Notes under the pieces: model-generated
Database searches by the model: none
Told to the model about the DNA's origin: nothing
The model's input: the letters and a program-made list of their open reading frames with translations, nothing else
Assembly: GCF_002813455.1 (NCBI RefSeq)
Contig: NZ_PHHE01000001.1
Location: 6,293,001-6,357,000 of the forward strand
Length of the DNA: 64,000 nucleotides
Direction: 5' to 3'
From: Pseudomonas baetica
GTDB lineage: Bacteria; Pseudomonadota; Gammaproteobacteria; Pseudomonadales; Pseudomonadaceae
Program-made: the position numbers and the translations under genes
Part shown: positions 46,107 to 55,460 of the stretch, piece by piece
Numbering within the stretch: the first letter of the stretch is position 1
Layout of the letters: every line of letters starts with the position of its first letter

Positions 46107-48141
46107 TCTGAGCCTCCAGTTTGGCCTTCTCGCACACCGCACAAATCGGCTTCTTCTGCATCAACGCCTGCCGCTGGGCCGGCACCAGCAATTGCCCAGC
46201 CTTATCCGCATCCGCCTGCTTCAACGGCCCCGGCAACAACGGCGCAGCGCCCGTGCCGCTACCCGGTCCACCGCCGGAGTTCATGTTGATCACCGGCCCG
46301 CTCATGGTCACGCCGCCAGCGTCGATCTTGATGAAGCTCCCACCGCCAATGAGCGTCAGTTCAGCGCCGGCTTCCATCACCACTTTCATGCCGCTGCTCA
46401 GGTGGATTTCCTGCCCGGCATCAATGAACTGCCCAGTCCCAATCTTGATGTGCTGATTCACGCCCACGGTCAGGTGATCATTCGCCCGCGCTTCGACTTT
46501 GCGATCGGCATAAACCGTGTGGTGTTCTTCGGCCTTGAATTCGCTGTAGCTGTTCTTTTCCACGGTGTCGTGGCGTTCGTTGCCGACGCGGATCTTCTGG
46601 TCGTGCTCGATGTTCTCGTCCCAGTCGCGCTGGGCGTGCAGGTAAATCTGCTCCTGACCTTTCTTGTCTTCGATGCGCAGTTCGTTGTAACCGCCGCCAC
46701 CCATCGAGCTCAGGGTCTTGAAGGTGCTGCGGGTTTTGTTCGCCGGCAGTTCGTAGGGGGCGGTGTTTTCCTTGTGGTACAGGCAGCCGCTGATCAGCGG
46801 TTGATCGGGGTCACCTTCAAGGAAGGTGACCAGCACTTCCATGCCGATGCGCGGGATGGCGATGCCGCCGTACTGGGCGCCGGCCCAGGCGGATGAGACG
46901 CGCAGCCAGCAACTGGTTTTGTCGTCGGCCTGGCCTTCGCGGTCCCAGTGGAACTGGACTTTGACGCGTCCGTACTGGTCGCAGTGGATCTCTTCGCCTT
47001 TCGGGCCGGTGACCACGGCGCTCTGGCTGCCGAGGATGCGCGGTTTTGGATGGCGCAGCGGCGGGCGGTTGGGCACGTCCCACGGGGTGGCCTGGAAGCG
47101 GTTGCGGTAGCCCTGGTGGAAATCGTCTTTCAGTGCGGTGGTGTCGCTGGTTACCGATTCTTCCAGCACTTGCGGCTGTTTGCCTTCGTGCAGGACTTCG
47201 GTGAGCAACCAGAGGTCGTTCCATTTGGCTTTCGGGTGCGCGGTCAGCGCGAGGAAATGGCCGCTGACCAGCAACGATTGATCGCTTTTGCCTTCAGCCA
47301 GTTGGAAGTCGCTGCGGTGGCGTTCGAGGGCGCGTTTGGCCAGGTGTTTGCCGCGCTCACGGTCGATGAAACGGCCTGGGTAGTCGTAGTCTTCGAGGTC
47401 GGGCAGGGCGTCGCCGCGGTTTTCGCTTTCCAGCGTCAGGCGTGGTTTTTCGAAGTCGTAATCGCGGCGGGTGGTGCGGCTGGTGCGGGTTTCCAGGCGC
47501 AGGTCGAAGCGCTTGATCACCGGGTCGTTGGCGACCATGCCGGAGTCCTGCTGGTAGGCCACTGGCTTGAGTTTCGGGAACACCGTCTGGTCATCGCCGA
47601 ACACGAGCTTGTGCGCCGTGGCGCTGTGCTGGAAGTGGTAGTGAATGCCTTCTTCTTCGCACAGGCGCTGGATGAAATGCAGGTCCGACTCGTCGTACTG
47701 CACGCAGTAGATGCGCTCGGGGTAAACCGAGCCGGTCTGGAATTCGTAGGCGTTGCTTTGGATGCCGTGCTCTTCGAGGACCATGCCGATGATTTTCGGC
47801 ACGCTGAGGTTCTGGAAGATGCGTTGGTTGATGCGGTGCGCCAGGTACGACAGTTGCGGGCGCAGGGTCACCGAATAACGGGTCAGGCGTTTGCCGGAGT
47901 CACCTTGCGCGGCGCGGTAGATCTGGCCGTGGATGCCGCTGCCATCGGGCGACAGCTGCAGGAAGGCCGGTTTGTGCAGCAGGGTTTCGAGGTCCAGCGA
48001 CGGTTTTTCACTGACCAGCTCCACCTCAAAGACAAAAGGCTGGCTGATGGCTTCCCGGCCGGTGAGGGTAAACACCTGAAAATCGGCGGAAAGCCCTTCG
48101 ATGGTCAGGGCAAAGTGAGTTTCATTGGCCGGCGCGAACAT
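46099..48141 (-). CDS. vgrG: T6SS spike protein VgrG
   Basis: A 680-residue spike protein. The gp27-like base runs from MFAPANETHFALTIEGLSAD to about residue 370 and includes YCVQYDESDLHFIQRLCEEE and CSWL-type sequence (TSCWLRVSSAWAGAQYG). The gp5-like OB fold has PRIGMEVLVTFLEGDPDQPL. The DUF2345-type beta prism follows (SSMGGGGYNELRIEDKKGQE; LTLIGGGSFIKIDAGGVTMS), and the C-terminal tail carries a CAVC motif that probably recruits the adaptor. The ATG at 48141 follows GAGGAACAAGGG; a longer in-frame start at 48231 has no ribosome site. It lies 132 bases after hcp. Confidence 0.95.
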   Translation of the reverse strand: MFAPANETHFALTIEGLSADFQVFTLTGREAISQPFVFEVELVSEKPSLDLETLLHKPAFLQLSPDGSGIHGQIYRAAQGDSGKRLTRYSVTLRPQLSYLAHRINQRIFQNLSVPKIIGMVLEEHGIQSNAYEFQTGSVYPERIYCVQYDESDLHFIQRLCEEEGIHYHFQHSATAHKLVFGDDQTVFPKLKPVAYQQDSGMVANDPVIKRFDLRLETRTSRTTRRDYDFEKPRLTLESENRGDALPDLEDYDYPGRFIDRERGKHLAKRALERHRSDFQLAEGKSDQSLLVSGHFLALTAHPKAKWNDLWLLTEVLHEGKQPQVLEESVTSDTTALKDDFHQGYRNRFQATPWDVPNRPPLRHPKPRILGSQSAVVTGPKGEEIHCDQYGRVKVQFHWDREGQADDKTSCWLRVSSAWAGAQYGGIAIPRIGMEVLVTFLEGDPDQPLISGCLYHKENTAPYELPANKTRSTFKTLSSMGGGGYNELRIEDKKGQEQIYLHAQRDWDENIEHDQKIRVGNERHDTVEKNSYSEFKAEEHHTVYADRKVEARANDHLTVGVNQHIKIGTGQFIDAGQEIHLSSGMKVVMEAGAELTLIGGGSFIKIDAGGVTMSGPVINMNSGGGPGSGTGAAPLLPGPLKQADADKAGQLLVPAQRQALMQKKPICAVCEKAKLEAQNA

Positions 48142-48273
48142 CCCTTGTTCCTCGTGCTGTACAGCGGCGCTCGTCGACGGCCGCAAAAGCGGGTCAACGT
48201 ACGCGAAATTCTGGAGGGGCGTAAACAACATCGACCAGCAAAGCTGGCCGATGTTTGTAACGATCAGCCGTAA

Positions 48274-48789
48274 TTAAACGACTGGAGCACGCCAGTCATC
48301 GGAACCCGAAGTACCGGATACTTCGTGGGTCCAGGTGATTTTGCGGTAGGTGAACTGCACTTCTTCCAGGTGGGTGAAGTGCGAGTTGCCTGGATCCTGG
48401 CAGTTGTGCATTTTGTTGTTGATGGCGACGATGATCGCGTCTTCCAGTTTGGTGGTGTAGTAGTGCTCTTGGGTACCTTGAGCCGAAGTACGGAACCACT
48501 GGATAACGATTTCGCTCATGCGCTCGCCGGAAGTCAGAGCGGCTTGCAGCAGAGGCGAAGCCTTGTCGTAGACCTTGGTGATCACAACTGGCTTGTGAAC
48601 GCGCTGACCGGTTGGCTGACCGGATTGTGGGTCACGCGGGATGATCACGTCGTGGCTGAAAGCCTGAACCATGACCTGGTCTTCGTGGCCTTCCTGGTAG
48701 GTGTTGCCAACGGAGTCGGCAGTGAAGGCGCCTGCAGTGATCAGGCCTTGTTTTTCGCCGGTAACCGACATGTACGCTGGTGTTGCCAT
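48274..48789 (-). CDS. hcp: T6SS tube protein Hcp
   Basis: A 171-residue Hcp1-family ring protein: MATPAYMSVTGEKQGLITAG, then DQVMVQAFSHDVIIPRDPQS, then FTHLEEVQFTYRKITWTHEV. It forms the inner tube of the secretion apparatus. The ATG at 48789 follows GGAGAG. No structural T6SS genes (tssBC, tssK, clpV and so on) are in the window, so this is an orphan hcp-vgrG island that would use an apparatus encoded elsewhere. Confidence 0.96.
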   Translation of the reverse strand: MATPAYMSVTGEKQGLITAGAFTADSVGNTYQEGHEDQVMVQAFSHDVIIPRDPQSGQPTGQRVHKPVVITKVYDKASPLLQAALTSGERMSEIVIQWFRTSAQGTQEHYYTTKLEDAIIVAINNKMHNCQDPGNSHFTHLEEVQFTYRKITWTHEVSGTSGSDDWRAPVV

Positions 48790-48960
48790 GGGGTGCTCTC
48801 CTTGCGGATAAATTTAGGGTGCCCGGGAGGCGAAATCGCCCGGTGGGTGCCTAAGAGCTATCAAGGAGCGTGCCAGCTTGTGTGAGGGGACCTGAATCCG
48901 GGGGGTTAGCGGGTGTCGGTCGCTAAACATAGGATGTTTGGTCGTGGTTTGGGGGTAAAA

Positions 48961-49002
48961 GTGCGCAAGAAGTTGCGCAGTACTGCGCAACTTCTTGCGC
49001 AC
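48961..49002. repeat. Perfect 42-bp palindrome without loop
   Basis: The 21-base arms GTGCGCAAGAAGTTGCGCAG(T) and their exact reverse complement meet at position 48981/48982. A shorter copy of the same GCGCAACTTCTTGCGC core is at 49063-49088. This could extrude as a cruciform or bind a dimeric protein. Confidence 0.85.
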
Positions 49003-49062
49003 TTGGCTGCAGGCCCCGTGACGTATGGGCTGTAGCGCTTCAGAGGGGTGTTTTATTATGGG

Positions 49063-49088
49063 GTACTGCGCAACTTCTTGCGCAGTAC
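49063..49088. repeat. Second copy of the GCGCAACTTCTTGCGC palindrome
   Basis: GTACTGCGCAA and TTGCGCAGTAC are perfect 11-base arms around CTTC. The core is identical to the palindrome at 48961-49002, 60 bases away. Confidence 0.8.
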
Positions 49089-49125
49089 GGCCGAAGGCCA
49101 TCACTGGCAGTGCACTGACTAAAAA

Positions 49126-49209
49126 ATCAAAAGATCGCAGCCTTCGGCAGCTCCTACAGGAAAAATGCATTCCAAATGTAGGAGCTGCCGAAGGCTGCGA
49201 TCTTTTGAT
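49126..49209. repeat. REP-type inverted repeat with 33-bp perfect arms
   Basis: The left arm 49126-49158 (starting ATCAAAAGATCGCAGCC) and right arm 49177-49209 are exact reverse complements with an 18-base loop. AAGATCGCAGCCTTCGGCAG is a very common Pseudomonas intergenic repeat. It lies just after the hglS stop at 49227 and may end or stabilise that transcript. Confidence 0.85.
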
Positions 49210-49226
49210 CTACCGACGACCTGCCG

Positions 49227-50615
49227 TTAGATTATTTTCAGGCCCAGCACTTGCGCGCATTCTTCAATCGAACGCCGCTGCGTCTGCGCATACAACCCCA
49301 ACTCATCAATGGTCGGACGTCCCAGCGCCTGTTCGAATGCCTGACGATTGGAGTGCTCGCCATAGTGTGTCTGCGCCGCATCGCCAAGGTTCGACTGAAA
49401 AATCCCCGCCGCACTGACCGGCAGGAAATCTTCGTACACCAGCGGTTCAGCTTTCACATGACCGTCGCGCAACAAATCCTCAAGCGAGGCCTCACCGAGG
49501 CTACCCGCCGCCAGACCCTTGGCCGTGGCGAAGTAGCGAAAGTACGCCAGACCCTGTTCGCGCATGCCCTCGACGCTGTCAGGGAATTCGCCAAAGTGTT
49601 GAGTCATCAGCGCGTTGTAGCGTGCGGCGTTGGCTTCATTGGGGAAATCACCCAGTTCCTCCCGCGCCGCATTCAACAGGCGGTCATACAGCGCCCGGCC
49701 CTTGGGCGTCAGCGCTGCACCGCGTTGTTCGATTTCGCCGAAACGCGCGCTGTGGCTGCCACGGGTTTCGCTCTGGTCGGTGAAGGCGATCGGCTCGTCC
49801 AGCGCCTTGAAACTGGTTTGGCGCAGCAGGATCGGGCATTGCCGACGCGGCGGACCTTCGATCACTGCTTTGGGCGTGATGCCATGGGCCGGCATCTGCT
49901 CCTGAACGACGTCGATGTCGAGAGTGCGCGGTGTCAGGTGATTGATGTGCGGACCTTTGAACGCCACTACATCCGCGATCAGACGGTGTTGGGCGCTCAA
50001 CGTCTGGTACTGCGCGGCGGTGACGGTGGCGCTGTGATGCCAGCGAAAGGTCTCCAATGCCTGTAGGACAAACTCTGCTGCTTCGGTCTCGCTCAGTCCT
50101 CCTGCCGTTTCAGCCTCGGCGATCAGGCGCAATGCCGCAGGAGTAAAGATCGAACGCTTGGCCAGCACCGAGTCGGCAAAGGCGCGCAACTCAGGATCTT
50201 CAATCAACTCCAGCCGCAACAACGAGGTAAACACCCGAAACGGGCTGACTTGCAGCGCCTCTTCATGCACCGCGCGAAACGCCGTGGAATGCACCGGTAC
50301 GCCTGCCGGGGTCAGGTCGTAATAACCCACCGGTTGCATACCCATCACCGCGAACAGGCGAGCGAGGGTGGCCAGTTCCGTTGCGGTGCCGACACGGATG
50401 GCGCCATGGCGCTCCATGTCGAGGCGTTGGATTTCGCCGGTATTGTCGAGTTGCCGGGCGATGTCTGGCTGACGTGAAAGCACGTCGCGGTTGGTCTGCT
50501 CCACCAGTTCCATCAGCGCGCCGTACAGCGGGACTTCTTCGCGGTACATGTCGGACATCGCTTTGGAGAAGCGTTGGCGGATCAGGTCGGGGCTGACGAA
50601 AGGCTGCACGGTCAT
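49227..50615 (-). CDS. hglS: 2-oxoadipate dioxygenase/decarboxylase HglS (DUF1338, YdcJ-like)
   Basis: A 462-residue DUF1338 protein: QRFSKAMSDMYREEVPLYGA, then GEIQRLDMERHGAIRVGTAT, then VAFKGPHINHLTPRTLDIDV. HglS converts 2-oxoadipate to D-2-hydroxyglutarate in lysine breakdown with Fe(II). His70 in ERHGAIRVG matches the metal ligand position I recall for P. putida HglS. The ATG at 50615 is used; upstream in-frame sequence is not conserved in style. It lies about 90 bases after the glcDEF-like genes on the same strand, so its product could be oxidised by them, which is inferred. Confidence 0.88.
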   Translation of the reverse strand: MTVQPFVSPDLIRQRFSKAMSDMYREEVPLYGALMELVEQTNRDVLSRQPDIARQLDNTGEIQRLDMERHGAIRVGTATELATLARLFAVMGMQPVGYYDLTPAGVPVHSTAFRAVHEEALQVSPFRVFTSLLRLELIEDPELRAFADSVLAKRSIFTPAALRLIAEAETAGGLSETEAAEFVLQALETFRWHHSATVTAAQYQTLSAQHRLIADVVAFKGPHINHLTPRTLDIDVVQEQMPAHGITPKAVIEGPPRRQCPILLRQTSFKALDEPIAFTDQSETRGSHSARFGEIEQRGAALTPKGRALYDRLLNAAREELGDFPNEANAARYNALMTQHFGEFPDSVEGMREQGLAYFRYFATAKGLAAGSLGEASLEDLLRDGHVKAEPLVYEDFLPVSAAGIFQSNLGDAAQTHYGEHSNRQAFEQALGRPTIDELGLYAQTQRRSIEECAQVLGLKII

Positions 50616-50703
50616 GAAAAAAATTCCTGCCACGGTCACGAGATGGGTGGAGGAAAAGATCGCAGCCTTCTCCCGCGTGGGCAAACGAAGAATCCTACGA
50701 ACT

Positions 50704-51924
50704 TCATTCTGCCAACGACTGATCCACCAGTTCGATCCAGTGCCTGACCGGGGCCCGACCAGCGCTGGCCAGATGACTCTGGCAGCCGATGTTGGAGGTG
50801 ACGATCAGCTCAGGACGCCCGCTTTCCAGGGCATTGAGACGGTTGTCGCGCAATTGCCGGGCGATCGTCGGTTGGGTCAACGAGTAAGTGCCCGCCGAGC
50901 CGCAGCACAAATGCCCGTCCGGCACGTGGGTCAGGTTGAAGCCCAGGCGAGTCAGCACCGCTTCCACTGCGCCGCCAAGCTTCAGCGCGTGCTGCAAGGT
51001 ACACGGACAATGCACGGCGATCCGCCGTTCGCTGGCGGCGCACACTTGCTCCAGCGGTTCCTGCGCGATGACCTGCACCAGATCGAGGGTCAGTTCGCTG
51101 ATTCGCCGCGCCTTGTCGGCGTAAGCCGGATCGTCTTCGAGCAGATGCCCGTAATCCTTGATGAACGCGCCGCAACCGCTGGCAGTCTGGACGATGGCTT
51201 CGGCACCGTTTTGCAGATGCGGCCACCAGGCGTCGATGTTCTGCCGGGCGCGGTCGAGGCCTTTGGCCTGGGCGTCGAGGTGGTAGTCCAGCGCGCCGCA
51301 ACAACCTGCTTCTGTCACCGCGGTGATGCTGATCCCGAGTCGATCCAGCACCCGCGCCGTGGCGTCATTGGTATTGGGGGACAAACCCGGTTGCACGCAG
51401 CCCTCCAGCAGCAACACCCGGCGCGCATGCCGTGGTGCCGGACGCAAGCCTGAACTGGGCAGATGCTGCGGCAGTTTGCTTTCAAATATTCGCGGCAACA
51501 GCGGTCGGAATGTCGTGCCCAGCCGCAACAAGCCTTTGAACAAACCGGGATTCGGCGCCAGTGCCCGCAACCCTTCACGCAACAACCGCTGCGCGGCCGG
51601 ACGCGGTACCGCGTGATCGACCACCGCCCGGCCGATGTCGAGCAGGTTGTGATAATCGACGCCGGACGGGCAGGTGGTTTCGCAGTTGCGGCACGACAGG
51701 CAGCGATCCAGGTGCAGTTGCGTCTGCGCGGTGGCCGGCGCGCCTTCGAGCACTTGCTTGATCAGATAGATGCGCCCGCGCGGGCCATCGAGTTCATCAC
51801 CCAGCAGTTGATAGGTCGGACAGGTGGCGTTGCAAAAGCCGCAATGCACGCAAGTGCGCAGGATCTTTTCCGCCTCGGCAGCGCGGGGCAGCTGTCGGGA
51901 TTGCTCGCTGAGGGTGGTTTGCAT
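50704..51924 (-). CDS. glcF: Glycolate oxidase iron-sulfur subunit GlcF-like
   Basis: A 406-residue protein. Two [4Fe-4S] motifs, CVHCGFCNATCP (near residue 25) and CLSCRNCETTCP (near residue 76), are followed by two CCG domains (EAGCCGALDYHLDAQAKG and DGHLCCGSAGTYSLTQPT). This subunit passes electrons from the GlcD/GlcE flavin part to the quinone pool. It starts two bases after the glcE stop. It belongs to the glcD-glcE-glcF order, with no glcG, glcB or glcC regulator beside it. Confidence 0.92.
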   Translation of the reverse strand: MQTTLSEQSRQLPRAAEAEKILRTCVHCGFCNATCPTYQLLGDELDGPRGRIYLIKQVLEGAPATAQTQLHLDRCLSCRNCETTCPSGVDYHNLLDIGRAVVDHAVPRPAAQRLLREGLRALAPNPGLFKGLLRLGTTFRPLLPRIFESKLPQHLPSSGLRPAPRHARRVLLLEGCVQPGLSPNTNDATARVLDRLGISITAVTEAGCCGALDYHLDAQAKGLDRARQNIDAWWPHLQNGAEAIVQTASGCGAFIKDYGHLLEDDPAYADKARRISELTLDLVQVIAQEPLEQVCAASERRIAVHCPCTLQHALKLGGAVEAVLTRLGFNLTHVPDGHLCCGSAGTYSLTQPTIARQLRDNRLNALESGRPELIVTSNIGCQSHLASAGRAPVRHWIELVDQSLAE

Positions 51925-51926
51925 GG

Positions 51927-52976
51927 CTAGAACTCCGCGTACATACGACCGGGGTTGAACAGCCCTTGCGGGTCGAGTTGCGCCTTGAGTTGCCGGTGAT
52001 AGCGCAGCAGGGTCCAGGCCAACGGCTGGAACGGCGAGTCGCTGGCGCCGTGAGTGAAGCACGTGGCGTGACCGCCGAGCTCCTGGGCGAGGATCTGGAT
52101 GTGCGGTTTGTCGGATTTCAGCCAGCGTTGCGCGCCGGCCCAGTCGATCAGTTGCGCGCCGGGCAAGTCCAGTGGGCCGAGATTGTTCGGCAGCGATAAG
52201 CGCCAAAGCGGCAGGCCTTCATCGAAAAACGGCAAACGTTGCTCGTTCAAGTCACGCCAGAACACCGAGTCCAGTGGCTCGCCGCCCAAGCGTTGATGCG
52301 CCGCCGTCACCGAGCCTTCGCCGCCCTCCAGGCGCAGGTACAAACTGGCGCCGTCGTGACACGCCGCGCTGATCGGCAGTGGTTGCTGGCCCCATTCGGC
52401 AAGATTGGCCAAGGCGCGGGTGCAGTCGATATCGAGGCGGATGCTCAGGCATTGCCGAGGTTTGGGCAGGACTTTCAGCGACACTTCAGTCAACACGCCG
52501 AGGCAGCCGTAACTGCCAGCCATCAGCCGCGACAGGTCATAACCGGCGACGTTTTTCATCACTTCACCGCCGAAGCGCAAGTGCTGGCCAAGGCCGGTGA
52601 TCACTCGCGTGCCGAGGACGAAATCGCGTACCGAGCCCGACCATGGTCGCCGTGGCCCGGACAGCCCGGTGGCGATCATGCCGCCGACCGTGGCGCCTTC
52701 GCCGAATGCCGGCGGCTCGCACGGCAACATTTGCCCGGCAGCGTCCAGCGCGGCGAGCAGCTCGGACAACGGCGTACCGGCACGTACAGTGACCACCAAT
52801 TCAGTCGGGTCATAACGAACGATGCCGCGATGCGCGCGGGTGTCGAGCACTTCGCCGGCCACTTCGCGCCCAAGGAAAGCCTTGCTGTTGCCGCCCTGAA
52901 TCTTCAGTGGCGTGGCGTTGGCGCGCGCTTGATTGACCTGATCGAGCAGGGCGCTGCTGGCATCGAAGTCGGCCAT
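51927..52976 (-). CDS. glcE: Glycolate oxidase FAD-binding subunit GlcE-like
   Basis: A 349-residue FAD-binding protein of the PCMH type. It has IQGGNSKAFLGREVAGEVLD, then EPPAFGEGATVGGMIATGLS, then GEVMKNVAGYDLSRLMAGSY, where the flavin-binding loops lie. It pairs with GlcD and GlcF to oxidise glycolate or a related 2-hydroxyacid. Its ATG overlaps the glcD stop by one base. Confidence 0.92.
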   Translation of the reverse strand: MADFDASSALLDQVNQARANATPLKIQGGNSKAFLGREVAGEVLDTRAHRGIVRYDPTELVVTVRAGTPLSELLAALDAAGQMLPCEPPAFGEGATVGGMIATGLSGPRRPWSGSVRDFVLGTRVITGLGQHLRFGGEVMKNVAGYDLSRLMAGSYGCLGVLTEVSLKVLPKPRQCLSIRLDIDCTRALANLAEWGQQPLPISAACHDGASLYLRLEGGEGSVTAAHQRLGGEPLDSVFWRDLNEQRLPFFDEGLPLWRLSLPNNLGPLDLPGAQLIDWAGAQRWLKSDKPHIQILAQELGGHATCFTHGASDSPFQPLAWTLLRYHRQLKAQLDPQGLFNPGRMYAEF

Positions 52977-54475
52977 CAGAAGCGCTCCAGTTCAGGGAAC
53001 GGTAGTTGCCCGGCATGAATATGCATCGCACCGAATTCGGCGCAGCGGTGCAGGGTCGGGATGTTCTTGCCGGGGTTGAGCAGGCCCTTTGGGTCAAACG
53101 CGGCTTTAACCGCGTGAAACAGGCTCAGTTCGTCACTGTTGAACTGCGCGCACATCTGATTGATTTTCTCGCGGCCGACCCCGTGTTCGCCGGTGATGCT
53201 GCCGCCGACCTGCACGCACAGTTCCAGTATCTTGCCGCCAAGGGCTTCGGCGCGGTGCAGTTCGCCGGGTTGGTTGGCGTCGAACAGGATCAGCGGGTGC
53301 ATATTGCCGTCGCCGGCATGGAACACGTTGGCCACGCGCAAGTTGTATTCCTCGCCGAGGCGAGCGATGCCTTGCAACACGCCGGGCAGTTCGCGACGCG
53401 GGATGGTGCCATCCATGCAGTAATAATCCGGCGACAGGCGGCCAATGGCCGGGAAGGCATTCTTGCGCCCGGCCCAGAAGCGCACGCGCTCGGCTTCGTC
53501 ACGGGCCTGGCGCACTTCGGTGGCACCGGCCTCGGTCATGACCTCGCGCACCCGCTGGCAATCGTCGTGGACATCCGCTTCGACACCATCGAGTTCGCAC
53601 AGCAGGATGGCTTCGGCATCCACCGGGTATCCGGCATGGATGAAATCCTCAGCTGCGCGGATGGCGAGGTTGTCCATCATTTCCAGGCCTCCGGGAATAA
53701 TGCCCGCCGCGATGATTTCGGCCACGGCGCGCCCGGCTTTTTCCACGGAATCGAAACTGGCCAGCAGCACCTTGGCGACCTGGGGTTTGGGCAGCAGTTT
53801 GACCGTGACCTCGGTGATGATCCCCAGCAAGCCTTCGGAACCGGTGAACAGCGCGAGCAGGTCGAAACCCGCTGAATCGAGGGCGTCGGAGCCCAGCGTC
53901 AGGCGTTCGCCTTCGATGGTCAGCACTTCGATTTTCAGCAGGTTGTGCACCGTCAAACCGTACTTGAGGCAGTGCACGCCACCGGCGTTTTCCGCGACAT
54001 TGCCGCCGATCGAGCAGGCGATTTGCGACGACGGATCCGGCGCGTAATACAGCCCGAACGGTGCGGCAGCCTGGGAGATTGCCAGATTGCGCACGCCCGG
54101 CTGGACGCGTGCGGTGCGCGCGGCCGGGTCGATGTGCAGGATGTTGTTGAATCGCGCCATCACCAGCAGCAGACCTTGTTCCAGTGGCAAGGCCCCGCCG
54201 GACAACCCGGTGCCGGCGCCACGCGCGACCACCGGCACGTTGTGTTGATGGCAGAGCTTGAGCAGGGTCTGCACCTGTTCCAGTCGCCGGGGCAGGGCGA
54301 CCAGCATGGGCGTGGTCCGATAGGCCGACAATCCATCGCATTCGTAGGGTTTGAGTTCTTCCTCACGCCAGAGAAGGTCGAGATCCGGCAGCGCCTGCTG
54401 CATAACCTTGAGCAGCTTCGCCTTATCAACGACGGGGAGCGGGCCGTCGAGGCGTTCGTCGTAAAGAATGTTCAT
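52976..54475 (-). CDS. glcD: Glycolate oxidase catalytic subunit GlcD-like
   Basis: A 499-residue FAD-linked 2-hydroxyacid dehydrogenase. The FAD domain is VPVVARGAGTGLSGGALPLE, then YAPDPSSQIACSIGGNVAEN, and the C-terminal oxidase domain ends with VGGSITGEHGVGREKINQMC. It is the first gene of the glcDEF-hglS series. Because hglS follows, the natural substrate could be D-2-hydroxyglutarate, D-lactate or glycolate; the sequence alone does not decide. Confidence 0.92.
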   Translation of the reverse strand: MNILYDERLDGPLPVVDKAKLLKVMQQALPDLDLLWREEELKPYECDGLSAYRTTPMLVALPRRLEQVQTLLKLCHQHNVPVVARGAGTGLSGGALPLEQGLLLVMARFNNILHIDPAARTARVQPGVRNLAISQAAAPFGLYYAPDPSSQIACSIGGNVAENAGGVHCLKYGLTVHNLLKIEVLTIEGERLTLGSDALDSAGFDLLALFTGSEGLLGIITEVTVKLLPKPQVAKVLLASFDSVEKAGRAVAEIIAAGIIPGGLEMMDNLAIRAAEDFIHAGYPVDAEAILLCELDGVEADVHDDCQRVREVMTEAGATEVRQARDEAERVRFWAGRKNAFPAIGRLSPDYYCMDGTIPRRELPGVLQGIARLGEEYNLRVANVFHAGDGNMHPLILFDANQPGELHRAEALGGKILELCVQVGGSITGEHGVGREKINQMCAQFNSDELSLFHAVKAAFDPKGLLNPGKNIPTLHRCAEFGAMHIHAGQLPFPELERF

Positions 54476-54511
54476 CTCAAATCCTGTTTACTGGCTGCAG
54501 GGTGCGGGCAT

Positions 54512-55438
54512 TTATCGTTGCTTACCCAGAAACTCCCGATACAGGCGCGCCGTATTCGCCGGTTGTTCGACCATCGGCATGTGTCCGACGCCGTCCCAGA
54601 CGTCCACCTGCAGATTGGCGATGCCCTTGCTCCAGATCGGTACGCTGCTGACGTCGATCAGCCGATCCTTGCGCCCCCACAGCAACAGCGCCGGGCATTT
54701 GATGTCGGCCAGTTTTGGCTCCATCGGCGCACTGGCACGGAAATCGCGGAAGATCTCTTCCAGTTCATCTCGTTGTCGTTCATAGCGCTGGGCAATGGCG
54801 TCCAGTACCAGCTTCGGCACCCACGGCGGCTCAGCCATGGTCATTGCATAAAACTGCTGGAACTCTTCCCGGGAGTTGATCAGAAACGGGTTGTGCCCAC
54901 GGGCCAGATGCCGCTCCATGTCGCTGGCCTGCGGTGCCGTGACGCCGGCCGGGTCGATCAGTGCCACTGAGGCGATCCGCTCCGGGTAGGTTGCGGCCAG
55001 CCACGCGGCGATGTAGCCGCCCATCGAGTTGCCGATCACATGGACTTTTTCCACGCCGCAGACGTCGAGCAACTGGATCATGCGCTTGGCCTGCACCGGG
55101 ATATCGTAGCCACCGCCGGCCTTGAAGCCGGTTTCACCATGGCCGGCCAGATCCGGGATGATCACCCGGTACTCGCGGACAAAATGCCGGGCAAAGCGCA
55201 GCCACAGATTTTTGTCGGCGCTGTAGCCGTGCAGCATCAATATCGCGCTGGCCGCCTCGTAGGGCCCGCCTTGCCAGGTCGAAACCGTCATCTCGGTGAT
55301 CGGCACCTCGATTTTGTGCAATTTATACAACTTGGCCTCAAGGGCCATGCTCAGGTCATATAGCCAATGACCTACCGCCGGGTAACTCAACCAGCTCCAG
55401 GCCACGAAAACCGCGAGAGCGACAAACAGCAAAAGCAT
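54512..55438 (-). CDS. Alpha/beta hydrolase
   Basis: A 308-residue hydrolase with an N-terminal membrane anchor (MLLLFVALAVFVAWSWLSYP). The oxyanion region is ILMLHGYSADKNLWLRFARH, the nucleophile is Ser in VIGNSMGGYIAAWLAA, the acid is Asp in LLLWGRKDRLIDVSSV, and the base is His in DGVGHMPMVEQPANTARLY. The likely reaction is ester hydrolysis. It follows the flavin monooxygenase gene by 22 bases, and a monooxygenase-esterase pair is a known way of breaking down ketones or long-chain compounds. That pairing is inferred. Confidence 0.9.
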   Translation of the reverse strand: MLLLFVALAVFVAWSWLSYPAVGHWLYDLSMALEAKLYKLHKIEVPITEMTVSTWQGGPYEAASAILMLHGYSADKNLWLRFARHFVREYRVIIPDLAGHGETGFKAGGGYDIPVQAKRMIQLLDVCGVEKVHVIGNSMGGYIAAWLAATYPERIASVALIDPAGVTAPQASDMERHLARGHNPFLINSREEFQQFYAMTMAEPPWVPKLVLDAIAQRYERQRDELEEIFRDFRASAPMEPKLADIKCPALLLWGRKDRLIDVSSVPIWSKGIANLQVDVWDGVGHMPMVEQPANTARLYREFLGKQR

Positions 55439-55460
55439 CAGACGTCTTCCTTTTACGTGT

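Noticed and set aside
46948..48273. 441-codon plus-strand frame opposite vgrG
   Set aside because: Antisense of a well-supported vgrG; no start signal or family.
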